Shown here piece by piece: positions 15,237 through 25,107 of a stretch of 64,000 nucleotides of DNA. The notes under the pieces are model-generated. The model ran no database searches. It had not been told where the DNA came from and saw nothing but the letters and a program-made list of their open reading frames with translations. How positions within the stretch are numbered: position 1 is the first letter of the stretch; each line of letters starts with the position of its first letter. A program made the translations under genes and the position numbers. Origin of the DNA: Qipengyuania seohaensis (GTDB lineage: Bacteria > Pseudomonadota > Alphaproteobacteria > Sphingomonadales > Sphingomonadaceae); NCBI RefSeq assembly GCF_002795865.1, contig NZ_CP024920.1, forward strand, positions 868,001 through 932,000, in the 5' to 3' direction.

Positions 15237-18200
15237 ATGTCTCGCACCAAAACAGGTGGCGCCACGTACGGGCGCCGGATTGCCGCACTGACGACCGCCT
15301 CGAGCCTTGCGCTCGTCGCCGCGCAGCCCGCTTTCGCACAAGATGCGGATGAAGATCTCACCGAAGAAAGTGCCGGCGGCACTCCGGAAGAGCTCGATCA
15401 GGATAACGTCATCATCGTGACGGGTTTCGCCCAGTCGCTGAGAAGTGCGCAGAGCATCAAGGAAAACGCCGACACCATCGTCGATGTCATCACTGCTGAA
15501 GACATTGGGGCCCTGCCGGATCGTTCGGTTGCGGAAACCCTTCAGCGCATTCCCGGTGTCAACATCGGCCGGTTCGAGAAAACGTCCGACCCGACCCGCT
15601 TTTCGGTTGAAGGCTCGGGCGTTATCATCCGCGGCCTTCCCTATGTTCGCTCGGAACTGAATGGTCGCGATATCTTCTCGGCAAATGGCGGTCGTTCGCT
15701 AAGTTTCGAGGATGTTTCGCCTGAACTCGTCGGCCGTGTCGAAGTTTTCAAAAACTCGACTGCGGACATGATCGAAGGCCACATCGCCGGCATGGTCAAC
15801 CTCGTGACCCGCAAGCCGCTCGACAAACCCGGCCTCAACATCGCAGGTTCGATCGAGGCGAATTACGGAGACCTGCGCGAGGATTGGTCGCCGACTTTCA
15901 ACGTGCTGGCATCGGACACGTTCGATTCTGCTGCCGGCACTTTCGGTGTGCAGCTCAGCTATTCCAATTCGGCACTTAAGGCGCGCACCGATGCGTCGCA
16001 GGTGGTCGATTCCTGTTATCGTCCGTCGGATCTCGATGGTGCCTGTATTCGTGCGGCGCCGGTAGATTCCAACGGCATTCTCAGCGGTGACATACTGCTT
16101 CCGGGCGAATTCCCCCCGAGCGACACCGTGATCGTCCCGCAGTTCGCCAATGTGCGCACAACAGACCTGGATCGTGATCGCGAAGCATTCTCCGCCGTCG
16201 CGCAATTTGAATCCAGCGACGGCGGCCTGCTGATGACGCTGGAATACCTGCGCTCGGAAACGAGCTTCTTTACCGAAGAGTTCGCGCTGCAAGGCCGCAT
16301 CGATGATGGCGTTTCTTCGCCTGATGTGCGCGAAGACAGCACCTGGGTATTCGAGGATGGCCGCTTTGTCAGCGGCATCCTAACCGACGGACGCGGCGAT
16401 CCGTACGCCACGCCATTCGGACTCGGTGGTATTCCGCTCGACTCGCTCCGCTTCTTGCGGGATACGAAAAGCGTCACGGAAGATATCTCTTTCGACATCG
16501 ACACCGAATTCTCGGATCGCTTCCGCGCCAACTTCGAAGCGCAGTACATCACTTCGAATCTGCGTCGCGATGCCGTCTTCGGAGCGATGAGCACCTGGGC
16601 TGACATTGCGATCGACCTTAGCGGCGACACGCCGGACGTGCAGTTCCTCGCTCCACTCGGTGCACCGGCCGACTACTTCAGCTCGGGCTTCTACACCTAC
16701 TATTGGTTCGGCCTCGACAGTCGTGAAAACAACGATGGCGAACTGTTCAGCCTGAAAGGCGATTTCGAGTACGACATCAGCGACGACGGTTTCTTCAAGA
16801 AAGCGCGTTTTGGCGCCCGTTGGGCTGGTCGCGATCGCACGACTCGTAACACCGACTTCAGCACCTGGGGCAACCTGTCCGCACCGTGGGCCGGCCGTGG
16901 CGGCTGTGCACCGTGGGGCGAAGGTCCGGGCTGTAATCCGGGCGGTGCTGGGACGATCTCCTACGACTGGGGTCAGCCTGGCTTCACTCCCGGTCGTTTC
17001 TATACCGGCCTGCCGGATCAGGAATTCGCGATCGCTGGCGGGGCATACACGGATGAATTTCCCGCTTACACGCAGGTGCGCGCGCCATTCGCCGACAATT
17101 TCCAGAGGGGTGAGACGTCCTTGCCGATCCCCGGCGGAGAGGCTTGGTTCTATGGCGGTGACGATTTCCTGCAGGAATATCTCGATGGCATTACGCAGGG
17201 TCAATGGGACGAGATCTCGACCTTTTCGCAGACGCCCGAGCGTTTCAACCTGGGTGTTGCCGGGCGTTCGCGGACCAATCCGATCACTGGCGTAACCACG
17301 CAGTGCGATCCGTTCTGCCCCGAAGAAATTTCCGAGGTAACGGAAATCACTTCAGCTGCTTACGCACGCCTCGACTTTGGCACGGATTTCGATGGCGGCT
17401 GGTCGCTTGGGGGCAATATCGGCCTCCGGTACGTAAAGACGAAGGTCAAGCTTTCGACACTGCTCGGCTTCGAGCGTCCGGGCGATCAGTTCGACAACGT
17501 GGACGTCAACCCCGGCGCCAATGGCGACGGCATCGTTTCGGCTGCGGAAATCACGTCCTTGTGTGCACTCCCTGGGCCTCCAGGTGCCGCACGAGCGTAC
17601 TGCGCGCTTACGGGTGAACGCCTCGACCAGTACGCAGCGCTCATTACCGGCGAAGGCATACCGGACGCCCGTCCGATCGAATTCGATCATTGGCTTCCGG
17701 CACTTAACGTCCGCCTCGACAGTGGAACCGGCGTAGTTATCCGCGGTGCAGTTTCGAAGGGCATATCCCGTCCTGACCTGAATACCTTCGCTGCCAATGG
17801 CACGTTCGGATTCAACTCGCAGGGCGTAACGTCGGGACCGCTGCTGAGCATAACCACCGGTAACCGTAACATCCGTCCGACCGAATCGTGGAATTACGAT
17901 CTCTCGGCCGAATGGTATTTCGATGATGTCGGCTCGCTTACCTTGGCCGCCTTCATGAAGGACATTTCGGGTATCGTTTCGACCGGCACCAACATCGTAA
18001 ACTATACAAGTCCGAGTGGCGTTTCCCAAGACGTACTCGTCACCGGTCCGTCGAACGAGCTAGAAGGCACGCTTAAGGGCTTCGAGCTGGCATATCAGCA
18101 GACTTGGGACTTCCTGCCCGGCTTGCTGAACGGCTTCGGTGGTCAGTTCTCCTACACCTATGTGGACGGGGGCGACTTCTCGAACCCGACGCTGCAGGAT

Positions 18201-18608
18201 CCGGGAACACCGTCGATCGCCAACGGCGCACTTCCGCTGAACGCGAGCCCGTTCGTGGAATTCCAGCCTCTTGCAGGAATTTCCGAGCATACGATCAACG
18301 CGACGCTATTCTACGAGCGTGGTCCGTTCTCGGCGCGTGCAGCGTATAACTGGCGTAGCGAATTCCTGCTCACAGCACGTGATGACCTCTTCCCATTCTC
18401 GCCTATCTGGCAGGAATCGGGTGGGCAGCTCGACGCATCGATCTTCTACGATGTGACCGATAACCTGAAAATCGGTGTTCAGGGCGTGAACCTGCTGGAC
18501 CAGGTGCTGAAGCAATCGGCAGTGATCGATTACGACGGGACCCGCGTGACCAGCGCCGCGTTCCGCAATGACCGCCGCTATACCTTCATCGCCCGGTTCA
18601 ATTTCTAA
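15237..18608 (+). CDS. TonB-dependent receptor (Xanthomonas/Caulobacter carbohydrate type)
   Basis: A 1123-residue outer membrane receptor: signal peptide ending QPAFAQ, then IIVTGFAQSLRSAQSIKEN, a plug domain with LPDRSVAETLQRIPGVNIGR, a 22-stranded barrel and terminal FIARFNF. The size and the SLRSAQSIK(EN) start are typical of TIGR01782 receptors that import oligosaccharides. Context (LacI regulator, GH3 glycosidase, two sugar permeases) points to a glucan-type substrate. Ribosome binding site GGGAGG lies upstream of ATG 15237. Two LacI-type palindromes precede it and a terminator follows. Confidence 0.93.
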   Translation: MSRTKTGGATYGRRIAALTTASSLALVAAQPAFAQDADEDLTEESAGGTPEELDQDNVIIVTGFAQSLRSAQSIKENADTIVDVITAEDIGALPDRSVAETLQRIPGVNIGRFEKTSDPTRFSVEGSGVIIRGLPYVRSELNGRDIFSANGGRSLSFEDVSPELVGRVEVFKNSTADMIEGHIAGMVNLVTRKPLDKPGLNIAGSIEANYGDLREDWSPTFNVLASDTFDSAAGTFGVQLSYSNSALKARTDASQVVDSCYRPSDLDGACIRAAPVDSNGILSGDILLPGEFPPSDTVIVPQFANVRTTDLDRDREAFSAVAQFESSDGGLLMTLEYLRSETSFFTEEFALQGRIDDGVSSPDVREDSTWVFEDGRFVSGILTDGRGDPYATPFGLGGIPLDSLRFLRDTKSVTEDISFDIDTEFSDRFRANFEAQYITSNLRRDAVFGAMSTWADIAIDLSGDTPDVQFLAPLGAPADYFSSGFYTYYWFGLDSRENNDGELFSLKGDFEYDISDDGFFKKARFGARWAGRDRTTRNTDFSTWGNLSAPWAGRGGCAPWGEGPGCNPGGAGTISYDWGQPGFTPGRFYTGLPDQEFAIAGGAYTDEFPAYTQVRAPFADNFQRGETSLPIPGGEAWFYGGDDFLQEYLDGITQGQWDEISTFSQTPERFNLGVAGRSRTNPITGVTTQCDPFCPEEISEVTEITSAAYARLDFGTDFDGGWSLGGNIGLRYVKTKVKLSTLLGFERPGDQFDNVDVNPGANGDGIVSAAEITSLCALPGPPGAARAYCALTGERLDQYAALITGEGIPDARPIEFDHWLPALNVRLDSGTGVVIRGAVSKGISRPDLNTFAANGTFGFNSQGVTSGPLLSITTGNRNIRPTESWNYDLSAEWYFDDVGSLTLAAFMKDISGIVSTGTNIVNYTSPSGVSQDVLVTGPSNELEGTLKGFELAYQQTWDFLPGLLNGFGGQFSYTYVDGGDFSNPTLQDPGTPSIANGALPLNASPFVEFQPLAGISEHTINATLFYERGPFSARAAYNWRSEFLLTARDDLFPFSPIWQESGGQLDASIFYDVTDNLKIGVQGVNLLDQVLKQSAVIDYDGTRVTSAAFRNDRRYTFIARFNF

Positions 18609-18636
18609 GAACCGGGGTAGAAGGCAGGAAAACACT

Positions 18637-18672
18637 ACGGGCCCCGGTTGCGAGACCGGGGCCCGTTTGTCT
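18637..18672 (+). terminator. Terminator of the TonB receptor gene
   Basis: ACGGGCCCCGGT (18637-18648) and ACCGGGGCCCGT (18655-18666) form a perfect 12-bp stem with a six-base loop, followed by TTTGTCTTTCC. It ends the receptor transcript before the LacI gene. Confidence 0.9.
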
Positions 18673-18776
18673 TTCCTCTCTTGAAAAACGCAACCGGACC
18701 ATTCCAAATCCTGACCGCCAGGATTAGGTTGGCTGTGGATCGGTCGATATCCAATTGACCATTGGGGGGTTTCGTT

Positions 18777-19841
18777 ATGGGCAGGCGCCGCCAGGCCGTG
18801 ACCATCAAGCACGTGGCAGCAGACGCTGGGGTTTCGCTCCAGACCGTCAGCCGCGTTATCAATAACGAGCCCAATGTCCGTCCCGCCATGAAAGAGCGCG
18901 TGCAGGCGAGCATCGACAAGCTCGGCTATGTCCCCTCGATCGCGGCCCAGCGGATGAGCGGCTCGCGTTCATACCTCATTCTTGCGATCAATGACCGGGA
19001 CCTGACCATCGCCGACTGGCGCGCCCGCGAAGGCCGCGACTGGGTCGACCAGATGCTGCTGGGCGGGATGCTGACCTGCGCAGAGCACGGCTATCGCATG
19101 CTGATCGAGCTGGTCGACACGCATAACGACCACGTCGAGCGTGAACTGGGAGCGGCCATCGCCGCCCTGCAGCCGGACGGCGTGATCCTCACGCCGCCCC
19201 ACTCGGGCAATCCACTCATCACCGGATTGCTTGCTGAGCGCGGCATTCCATTCGCGCGGATCGGTTCGACCGAGCCGGGACCGGGCATTCCGATGACCAT
19301 GGGCGACACGCATAACGCACGGATCGCCACCGAACATCTGCTCGATCTCGGCCACACGCGGATCGGGTTTATCGCCGGTCCTCCCGAATTCAGCCTGAGC
19401 GACTGGCGTATCGCGGGATGGAAAGAGGCGATGTTCGCCGCGAAGAACCCGACCGAGGGACTGTGCGAACGCGGAGATTTCGGGTTCGAAAGCGGCCTCA
19501 AGGCAGCGGAAAAACTGCTTTCGCTTCCCGAAAGGCCGACGGCCATCATCGCCAGCAGCGACCAGATGACGTTCGCGACCCTTCAGGTTGCGAAGGAAAA
19601 GGGGTTGCGCGTACCGGAAGACCTCTCCGTGGTCAGCTTCGATAACTCGCCGATCGTCCGTTTTACCCAGCCGCCCCTCACCGCTGTCGACCAGCCGATC
19701 GCCGCCACGGCCTCGCGCGCGGTCGAACTTCTGATCGATGCGAAAAGAGGCAAGGTTCCGTCCGAGCCCGTGCGGGTCAAGGGTGAACTGGTCGTGCGCG
19801 GGTCGACCGGCCCTGCTCCTGCGGGCACGAATGGAGCCTAG
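18777..19841 (+). CDS. LacI family transcriptional regulator
   Basis: A 354-residue repressor. The N-terminal helix-turn-helix VTIKHVAADAGVSLQTVSRV and hinge helix region PSIAAQRMSGSRS are followed by a periplasmic-binding-protein-like sugar domain (GYRMLIELV, PDGVILTP, TEHLLDLGHTRIGFI, SFDNSPIVRFTQPPLTAVDQP). The likely operators are the CG-centred palindromes at 15132, 15154 and 21073. The ATG at 18777 was chosen over 18762 because it gives the usual short N-terminus before the HTH. Its stop codon lies inside the next gene (11-base overlap). Confidence 0.93.
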   Translation: MGRRRQAVTIKHVAADAGVSLQTVSRVINNEPNVRPAMKERVQASIDKLGYVPSIAAQRMSGSRSYLILAINDRDLTIADWRAREGRDWVDQMLLGGMLTCAEHGYRMLIELVDTHNDHVERELGAAIAALQPDGVILTPPHSGNPLITGLLAERGIPFARIGSTEPGPGIPMTMGDTHNARIATEHLLDLGHTRIGFIAGPPEFSLSDWRIAGWKEAMFAAKNPTEGLCERGDFGFESGLKAAEKLLSLPERPTAIIASSDQMTFATLQVAKEKGLRVPEDLSVVSFDNSPIVRFTQPPLTAVDQPIAATASRAVELLIDAKRGKVPSEPVRVKGELVVRGSTGPAPAGTNGA

Positions 19842-21027
19842 CAGGACACAGGTCGGGCAGTCCGAACGCTTCCTGTGGCTTTATGCCCTGGCGGTGGCAG
19901 GCGGCGCCGTAGCCTACGTTCCATTCCTGACGTTATTGCTCCCCGTGAGGGTCGGCGAACTCGAGGCAACCGACACGATCGGTGCGCTAGCCTATATCGC
20001 CTTTGCCGGGGCCATTTCCGCCAGTATTTCGAACATCCTCTTCGGCTGGCTGAGCGACATTACCAGGAACCGGCGCGGTTGGATCCTGGCAGGGCTCTTG
20101 CTGTCGTCGATCCTGCTGATCGGTGTGAGAAAGACCGGGAATGCGTCTGAGCTGCTAGGGCTGATTGTCGTCTGGCAAATCGGCCTCAACATGATGCTGG
20201 CCCCCTTGGCCGCATGGGCAGGAGATTGTGTGCCCGACATGCAGAAGGGCAAGCTGGGAGGCCTGCTCGCGTTTGCCCCGGCGCTGGGGGCACTGTCGGG
20301 AGCCTTGGTAACGATACCCGGCATAGCGGACCCCGACGCGCGTCTCGCCATCGTGGCGGGAATTGTCGTAACCTGTGTGCTACCGGTGGTGGTGTTCGGC
20401 AAACCGGTCGCAATGCCGCACCTGATGTCCCGTGCTGACGTGGACGCACACGCTTCGCAAGATCATGCCAGGCAGCCCAGAAGCACGGTCGCGCGCATGT
20501 GGCTTGCGCGCCTGCTGGTCCAGATCGCCGAGGCAGCTCTGTTCGCCTACCTGCTCATCTGGTTCGCTACAATCGATGCGGATTTCGGCGACAACCGTAC
20601 CGCCACCGTATTCACCTTCGTGCTGGCCCTGTCGATCCCGCTGGCCATGCTCGCCGGTCGCTGGTCCGACCGGAACGACCGGCCCCTACTCCCGCTGAGC
20701 ATCGGGGCCGGGATCGGCGCGGTAGGCCTGGTCGTCATGGGGATCTCCGACACGCTGACTGGGGCCATCCTCGGTTACGTGGTCTTCGGTCTCGCCACCA
20801 GCGTGTTCCTGGCCCTCCATTCCAGCCAGACGCTGAGGTTTTTGCCCAAGCCTGCCACGCGTGGCCGCGACCTTGGCATCTTCAATCTCACCAACACCGT
20901 TCCCAGCCTGATCATGCCGTGGCTGACCCTCGCCCTTGTGCCGTTATTCGGCTTCGATGGGCTGTTCTTCGTGCTGGCAGCCCTCGCAGTCATTGCAACA
21001 GTGCTTCTCGTGACGGCCAAACGCTAA
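19831..21027 (+). CDS. MFS transporter (probable sugar permease)
   Basis: A 398-residue protein with 12 hydrophobic segments. The MFS loop 2-3 motif is degenerate in LFGWLSDITRNRRGW, and the second-half copy is AGRWSDRNDRP. The ATG at 19831 overlaps the LacI stop by 11 bases, indicating translational coupling to the regulator. Placed between the LacI gene and the GH3 gene, it probably carries di- or oligosaccharide across the inner membrane. The exact substrate cannot be told. Confidence 0.87.
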   Translation: MEPSRTQVGQSERFLWLYALAVAGGAVAYVPFLTLLLPVRVGELEATDTIGALAYIAFAGAISASISNILFGWLSDITRNRRGWILAGLLLSSILLIGVRKTGNASELLGLIVVWQIGLNMMLAPLAAWAGDCVPDMQKGKLGGLLAFAPALGALSGALVTIPGIADPDARLAIVAGIVVTCVLPVVVFGKPVAMPHLMSRADVDAHASQDHARQPRSTVARMWLARLLVQIAEAALFAYLLIWFATIDADFGDNRTATVFTFVLALSIPLAMLAGRWSDRNDRPLLPLSIGAGIGAVGLVVMGISDTLTGAILGYVVFGLATSVFLALHSSQTLRFLPKPATRGRDLGIFNLTNTVPSLIMPWLTLALVPLFGFDGLFFVLAALAVIATVLLVTAKR

Positions 21028-21072
21028 ATCTGGCGGCTTGATTTTACTTGGAAGTCGTGTCACCTCTGTCCA

Positions 21073-21088
21073 TTGATAACGTTCTCAA
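21073..21088. promoter_or_regulatory. LacI-type operator upstream of the GH3 gene
   Basis: TTGATAACGTTCTCAA, extended by flanking A and T to an 18-bp near-palindrome centred on CG, sits 26-41 bases before the GH3 start. It shares the TTGA-AACG core with the two sites at 15132 and 15154. Confidence 0.7.
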
Positions 21089-21113
21089 TTCAATGGGAGC
21101 GCGGAGGGACAAG

Positions 21114-23492
21114 ATGAAGAAGGCGTTTTGGACGGCATCGGCGGCGGCCCTTGCCCTGGCTGGTTGTTCGGCAATTCCGGCAGAGGTCGAAACGACCCCC
21201 GTGGCAGTCGCCGAGGTGTCCGAAGACGCCCGCGTTGCCGACCTGCTTTCGCGCATGAGCCTGGAGCGCAAGGTCGCACAGCTCATCCAGCCGCAGATCA
21301 ACTCCTTCACTCCCGAAGATATGCGCCGCTATCGGTTCGGCAGCTATCTCAACGGCGGCAACGGCGGCCCCTATGGCGATGAATTCGCCCCGGCTTCCGA
21401 ATGGCTGCGTTATGCCGACGAGATGTATCTCGCCTCAGTCCAGCTACAGGAAAACGGCGAGCCGATCATCCCGACGATCTGGGGCACGGACGCCGTCCAC
21501 GGACACACGAATATCGTGCAGGCCACGATCTTCCCGCACAATATCGGCCTTGGCGCGACCCGCGATGCCGACCTGCTGCGCCGGATCGGCCATGCCACGG
21601 CAGTCGAGATCGAAGTAACCGGCATCGACTGGAACTTCTCGCCCACCGTGGCCGTCGCGCGCGACGACCGCTGGGGCCGCACGTATGAAAGCTATTCGGA
21701 AGATCCGAAGATCGTCGCCCCGCTCGGCGCGGCGCTTGTAGAAGGCCTTCAGGGTGCCAAGGGCGATCCCGACCGTCTGGGCGCAGGCCACGTCATCGCC
21801 ACCGCGAAGCATTTCTTCGGCGACGGCGGGACCGACCAGGGCGTCGACCAGGGCGAAGTGAACGGCGACATCGAGGACCTGAAGGCGTTGCACGCCTATC
21901 CCTATCCGGCAACCATCGACGCCGGTGTCGAAACGATCATGGCCAGCTTCAACTCGGTCAACGGGCGCAAGATGCATGGCAACGAAGCGCTGCTGACCGA
22001 TTTCCTGCGCGGCGAACTGGGCTTCGACGGCCTCGTGGTCGGCGACTGGAACGGGCACGGACAGGTGAAGGGTTGCACCAATACCGATTGCCCGCAATCG
22101 CTTCTCGCCGGTCTCGATATCTACATGGTTCCTGACGACTGGAAAGGCCTGCTCGAAACGCTGGTAGCACAGGTCGAGGACGGCACGATCCCGATGGCGC
22201 GCCTCGACGAGGCGGTGGGCCGCGTGTTGCGCATGAAGATGCGCGCAGGGCTGCTGGACGAGTTCGTGAAGCCTTCCGACCGTCCCAACGCTGGTAATTA
22301 TTCGCTGCTGGGCTCTGCCGAACACCGCGCCATCGCGCGCGAGGCGGTTGCCAAGTCGCAGGTGATCCTGACCAACAACGGCGTTCTTCCTCTGAAGGAA
22401 GGGGCGAATGTCCTGGTCGCAGGTAGCGCCGCCGACAGCATCGCGCAGGCTGCAGGCGGATGGACGCTGACCTGGCAGGGCGGCGGAGACCTGACGAACG
22501 ACAATTTCCCCGGCGCAACATCGATCTGGTCGGGTCTGGAAACCGCCGTCGAAGCAAGCGGTGGCAACGCCACTCTTTCGCAGGACGGCAGCTACACCGC
22601 CAAGCCCGATGTCGCAGTCGTCGTATTCGGCGAGGAACCCTATGCGGAATTCGCAGGCGACCGGAAGCATCTCGGCTTCCCGGATACAGAAGGGCTTGAG
22701 CTGCTGCGCAAGTTCAAGGCCGAAGGGGTGCCGACCGTGGCTGTCTTCCTTTCGGGGCGTCCGATGTGGATGAACCGCGAATTGAATATCGCCGATGCCT
22801 TCGTGGCGTCCTGGCTCCCGGGCGGCGAAGGAGCCGGCATTGCCGATGTGCTTACCGGCGCAATGCCTGCAACCGGAAAGCTCGGTTTCAGCTGGCCCGC
22901 GACCTGCGATTTCGGACCGCTCAACGGACCCGACGGGGCGTTGTTCACCGTCGGCTACGGCCGCACGCTTGCCGACACCAGCGCACTGCCGACCCTCGAT
23001 GAAAGCTGTGCCCCGCTCGAACAGGGCGCTGCGAAGGACTGGTACGTGAGCGGTCGCCTGGCCGATGGCGTGCTTGCCAATACGGCAACCGGCAAGCTCG
23101 ACAACCTGCGCGGATCGGCAGGCGGCATCACCGCGCGCGGCATCGACCGCACGGCGCAGGAAGACGCTCGCGAGCTTACCTTCAACGCAGGCTCGATCCT
23201 CGAACTCGTGCAGGGCGACGGTGACAAGGGCTATGGCTATCGCATCGTCTACGAGGTCGAGAACCGGCCGCTTGCGCCTTTCTATGTGAAGGTCGGATCG
23301 GGCGAACCGCTCGACATCACGCAGCAACTGGCTGTCGCTGCCGGCAAGGGCTATCGCGAGATGATCATCACTTCGGCCTGCGCAACGGATCTCGGCCCGA
23401 CGCTATCGCTGGGATCGGAAGGCGATTTCACGATCAATATCGGTTCCATCGTGCGCGAGGAATTCGCAGAGGGGACCGACTGCTCGTTCTGA
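21114..23492 (+). CDS. GH3 family beta-glucosidase / exo-glucanase, lipoprotein
   Basis: A 792-residue enzyme with signal peptide ending in lipobox LALAGC (Cys18), so membrane-anchored in the periplasm or on the outer membrane. GH3 N-domain: WGTDAVHGH (124-131), RWGRTYESYSEDP, AKHFFGDGGTDQG and the nucleophile Asp311 in GLVVGDWNG. C-domain contains NNGVLPL and FLSGRPMWMN. An extra C-terminal domain of about 150 residues (from SGRLADGVL) resembles ExoP-type 1,3/1,4-beta-glucanases. GGAGGGA precedes ATG 21114, and a LacI-type operator lies just upstream. It trims imported oligosaccharides to glucose. Confidence 0.93.
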   Translation: MKKAFWTASAAALALAGCSAIPAEVETTPVAVAEVSEDARVADLLSRMSLERKVAQLIQPQINSFTPEDMRRYRFGSYLNGGNGGPYGDEFAPASEWLRYADEMYLASVQLQENGEPIIPTIWGTDAVHGHTNIVQATIFPHNIGLGATRDADLLRRIGHATAVEIEVTGIDWNFSPTVAVARDDRWGRTYESYSEDPKIVAPLGAALVEGLQGAKGDPDRLGAGHVIATAKHFFGDGGTDQGVDQGEVNGDIEDLKALHAYPYPATIDAGVETIMASFNSVNGRKMHGNEALLTDFLRGELGFDGLVVGDWNGHGQVKGCTNTDCPQSLLAGLDIYMVPDDWKGLLETLVAQVEDGTIPMARLDEAVGRVLRMKMRAGLLDEFVKPSDRPNAGNYSLLGSAEHRAIAREAVAKSQVILTNNGVLPLKEGANVLVAGSAADSIAQAAGGWTLTWQGGGDLTNDNFPGATSIWSGLETAVEASGGNATLSQDGSYTAKPDVAVVVFGEEPYAEFAGDRKHLGFPDTEGLELLRKFKAEGVPTVAVFLSGRPMWMNRELNIADAFVASWLPGGEGAGIADVLTGAMPATGKLGFSWPATCDFGPLNGPDGALFTVGYGRTLADTSALPTLDESCAPLEQGAAKDWYVSGRLADGVLANTATGKLDNLRGSAGGITARGIDRTAQEDARELTFNAGSILELVQGDGDKGYGYRIVYEVENRPLAPFYVKVGSGEPLDITQQLAVAAGKGYREMIITSACATDLGPTLSLGSEGDFTINIGSIVREEFAEGTDCSF

Positions 23493-23594
23493 CGGGCATT
23501 CGTATTTGCTTTGCGTGGCGGCACTGTGCTGGCACACCGGCAGGAATAACGGGTCGCGCGGCGTTTGACCGGCGATCATTGGGGAGAAAATTGA

Positions 23595-25016
23595 ATGGCT
23601 TTGGCACCTGACGTTGCGTCAAGCACCGATCCGAATCCGATCGAGGCCGAAGGCGCGCATGTAAACGCGCCCGGACTGCAATATTTCGTTTTTGCGCTGT
23701 TCTTCATTTTCGGCGGAATCACCTCTCTCAACGACGTGATCCTGCCCAAGCTGAAGGAGCTCTTCACGCTCAATTACACGCAGGCAATGCTGGTGCAGTT
23801 CTGTTTCTTCACGGCCTATCTGCTGATTGGCATTCCCGGCGCGCAACTGGTCAAGCGGATCGGTTACATGCGCGGTGCGGTGGCAGGCCTGCTCATCATG
23901 ATGGCAGGTTGCCTGCTTTTCATCCCCGCCAGCCAGACCGCGACATACGGACTGTTTCTGGGGGCGCTCTTCATCCTGGCAAGCGGCGTCGTGATCGTTC
24001 AGGTGGTCACCAATCCGCTGATCAGCCTGCTCGGCCCGGCTAAGACCGTGCATAGCCGGCTGACCTTCGCGCAGGCATTTAACAGCCTTGGCACCACAAT
24101 CTTCCCGATTGTCGGTTCGGCGCTTATCCTCGGCAGTCTCGCCGGTGTCAGCGCTGCCGAACTTTCCGGCGCCGAATTGCAGCAGTACCGTACTGCCGAA
24201 AGCGCGGCCATCGTGTCGACCTATATCGGTCTGGCCGTAGCACTGGCCGTGATCGCGCTGGTCGTGTGGGTCAATCGCAACAAGCTGCCGCATGACGCCG
24301 CCGCCATGAAGGGCGACGCGCTGACCACCCCGGTTCGCTACATCGCTGGTATCGCGCTGATCGCAATCGGGGGCTGGCTCGTAATCAACGGGAATGAGAT
24401 TCCCGGCATCATCATCCTGATGATCGCACCCGTGATCTGGCTCTGGGGCAACAGCCTGCTCAGCCGCACCCGATTCTCCTTCGGGGCCCTGTGCATATTC
24501 CTTTATGTCGGGGCAGAGGTCGCAATCGGCTCGCTGATCGTGAACTACCTCATGCAGGAAAACGTCCTGGGGATCAGCGAACGCGCCGCAGGCGACATGA
24601 TCTTCCTCTACTGGGGCGGCGCGCTGGTAGGCCGCATCATCGGTTCGCTCATCCTGCGGTTCGTCAGCCCTGGCCTTGTGCTGATGGGCGTGGCGCTGGG
24701 CGCGATTACGCTGGTCCTCATCTCGACCAACACCACAGGGACGGTCTCCGCCTACAGCCTGTTGGCAGTCGGCCTGATGAATTCGATCATGTTCCCGACC
24801 ATCTTCTCCCTCGCCTGTGAAAAGCTGGGCGCGAAGGCGGCCGATGGGTCGGGCATCATCAACATCGCCATCTTTGGCGGCGCGGTCATTCCGTTGCTAA
24901 CCGGGATGCTGGCAGATGCCGCGGGCAGCCTGGCAACGGCAATGATCCTGCCTATCGCCTGCTACGCCATCATCGCAGCTTTCGGCATCTTCGCCAGAAG
25001 GCCTGCCGTAGCCTGA
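23595..25016 (+). CDS. Sugar MFS transporter, FucP/GluP-like
   Basis: A 473-residue fucose-galactose-glucose:H+ symporter family protein. FVFALFFIFGGITSLNDV and the loop NPLISLLGPAKTVHSRLTFAQAFNSLGTTI (split here: NPLISLLGPAKTVHSRL, then TFAQAFNSLGT) are typical of FucP/GluP, with 12 membrane segments. It imports the monosaccharide set free by the GH3 enzyme immediately upstream, about 100 bases away. No separate LacI-type palindrome is visible before it, so it may be read through from the GH3 promoter. Confidence 0.92.
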   Translation: MALAPDVASSTDPNPIEAEGAHVNAPGLQYFVFALFFIFGGITSLNDVILPKLKELFTLNYTQAMLVQFCFFTAYLLIGIPGAQLVKRIGYMRGAVAGLLIMMAGCLLFIPASQTATYGLFLGALFILASGVVIVQVVTNPLISLLGPAKTVHSRLTFAQAFNSLGTTIFPIVGSALILGSLAGVSAAELSGAELQQYRTAESAAIVSTYIGLAVALAVIALVVWVNRNKLPHDAAAMKGDALTTPVRYIAGIALIAIGGWLVINGNEIPGIIILMIAPVIWLWGNSLLSRTRFSFGALCIFLYVGAEVAIGSLIVNYLMQENVLGISERAAGDMIFLYWGGALVGRIIGSLILRFVSPGLVLMGVALGAITLVLISTNTTGTVSAYSLLAVGLMNSIMFPTIFSLACEKLGAKAADGSGIINIAIFGGAVIPLLTGMLADAAGSLATAMILPIACYAIIAAFGIFARRPAVA

Positions 25017-25107
25017 CACCGGCCATGACCGGTACATTCGGGGGTTCGCATGGAGGCTTCGGTCTGCCATGCGGCCCCCGAACTGGTTTTCACTGACGGG
25101 ATTTCGC

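Noticed and set aside
21444-23327. 627-residue minus-strand frame opposite the GH3 gene
   Set aside because: Shadow of the GH3 coding frame; composition (His, Arg, Asp-rich) is not protein-like and no ribosome binding site is seen.
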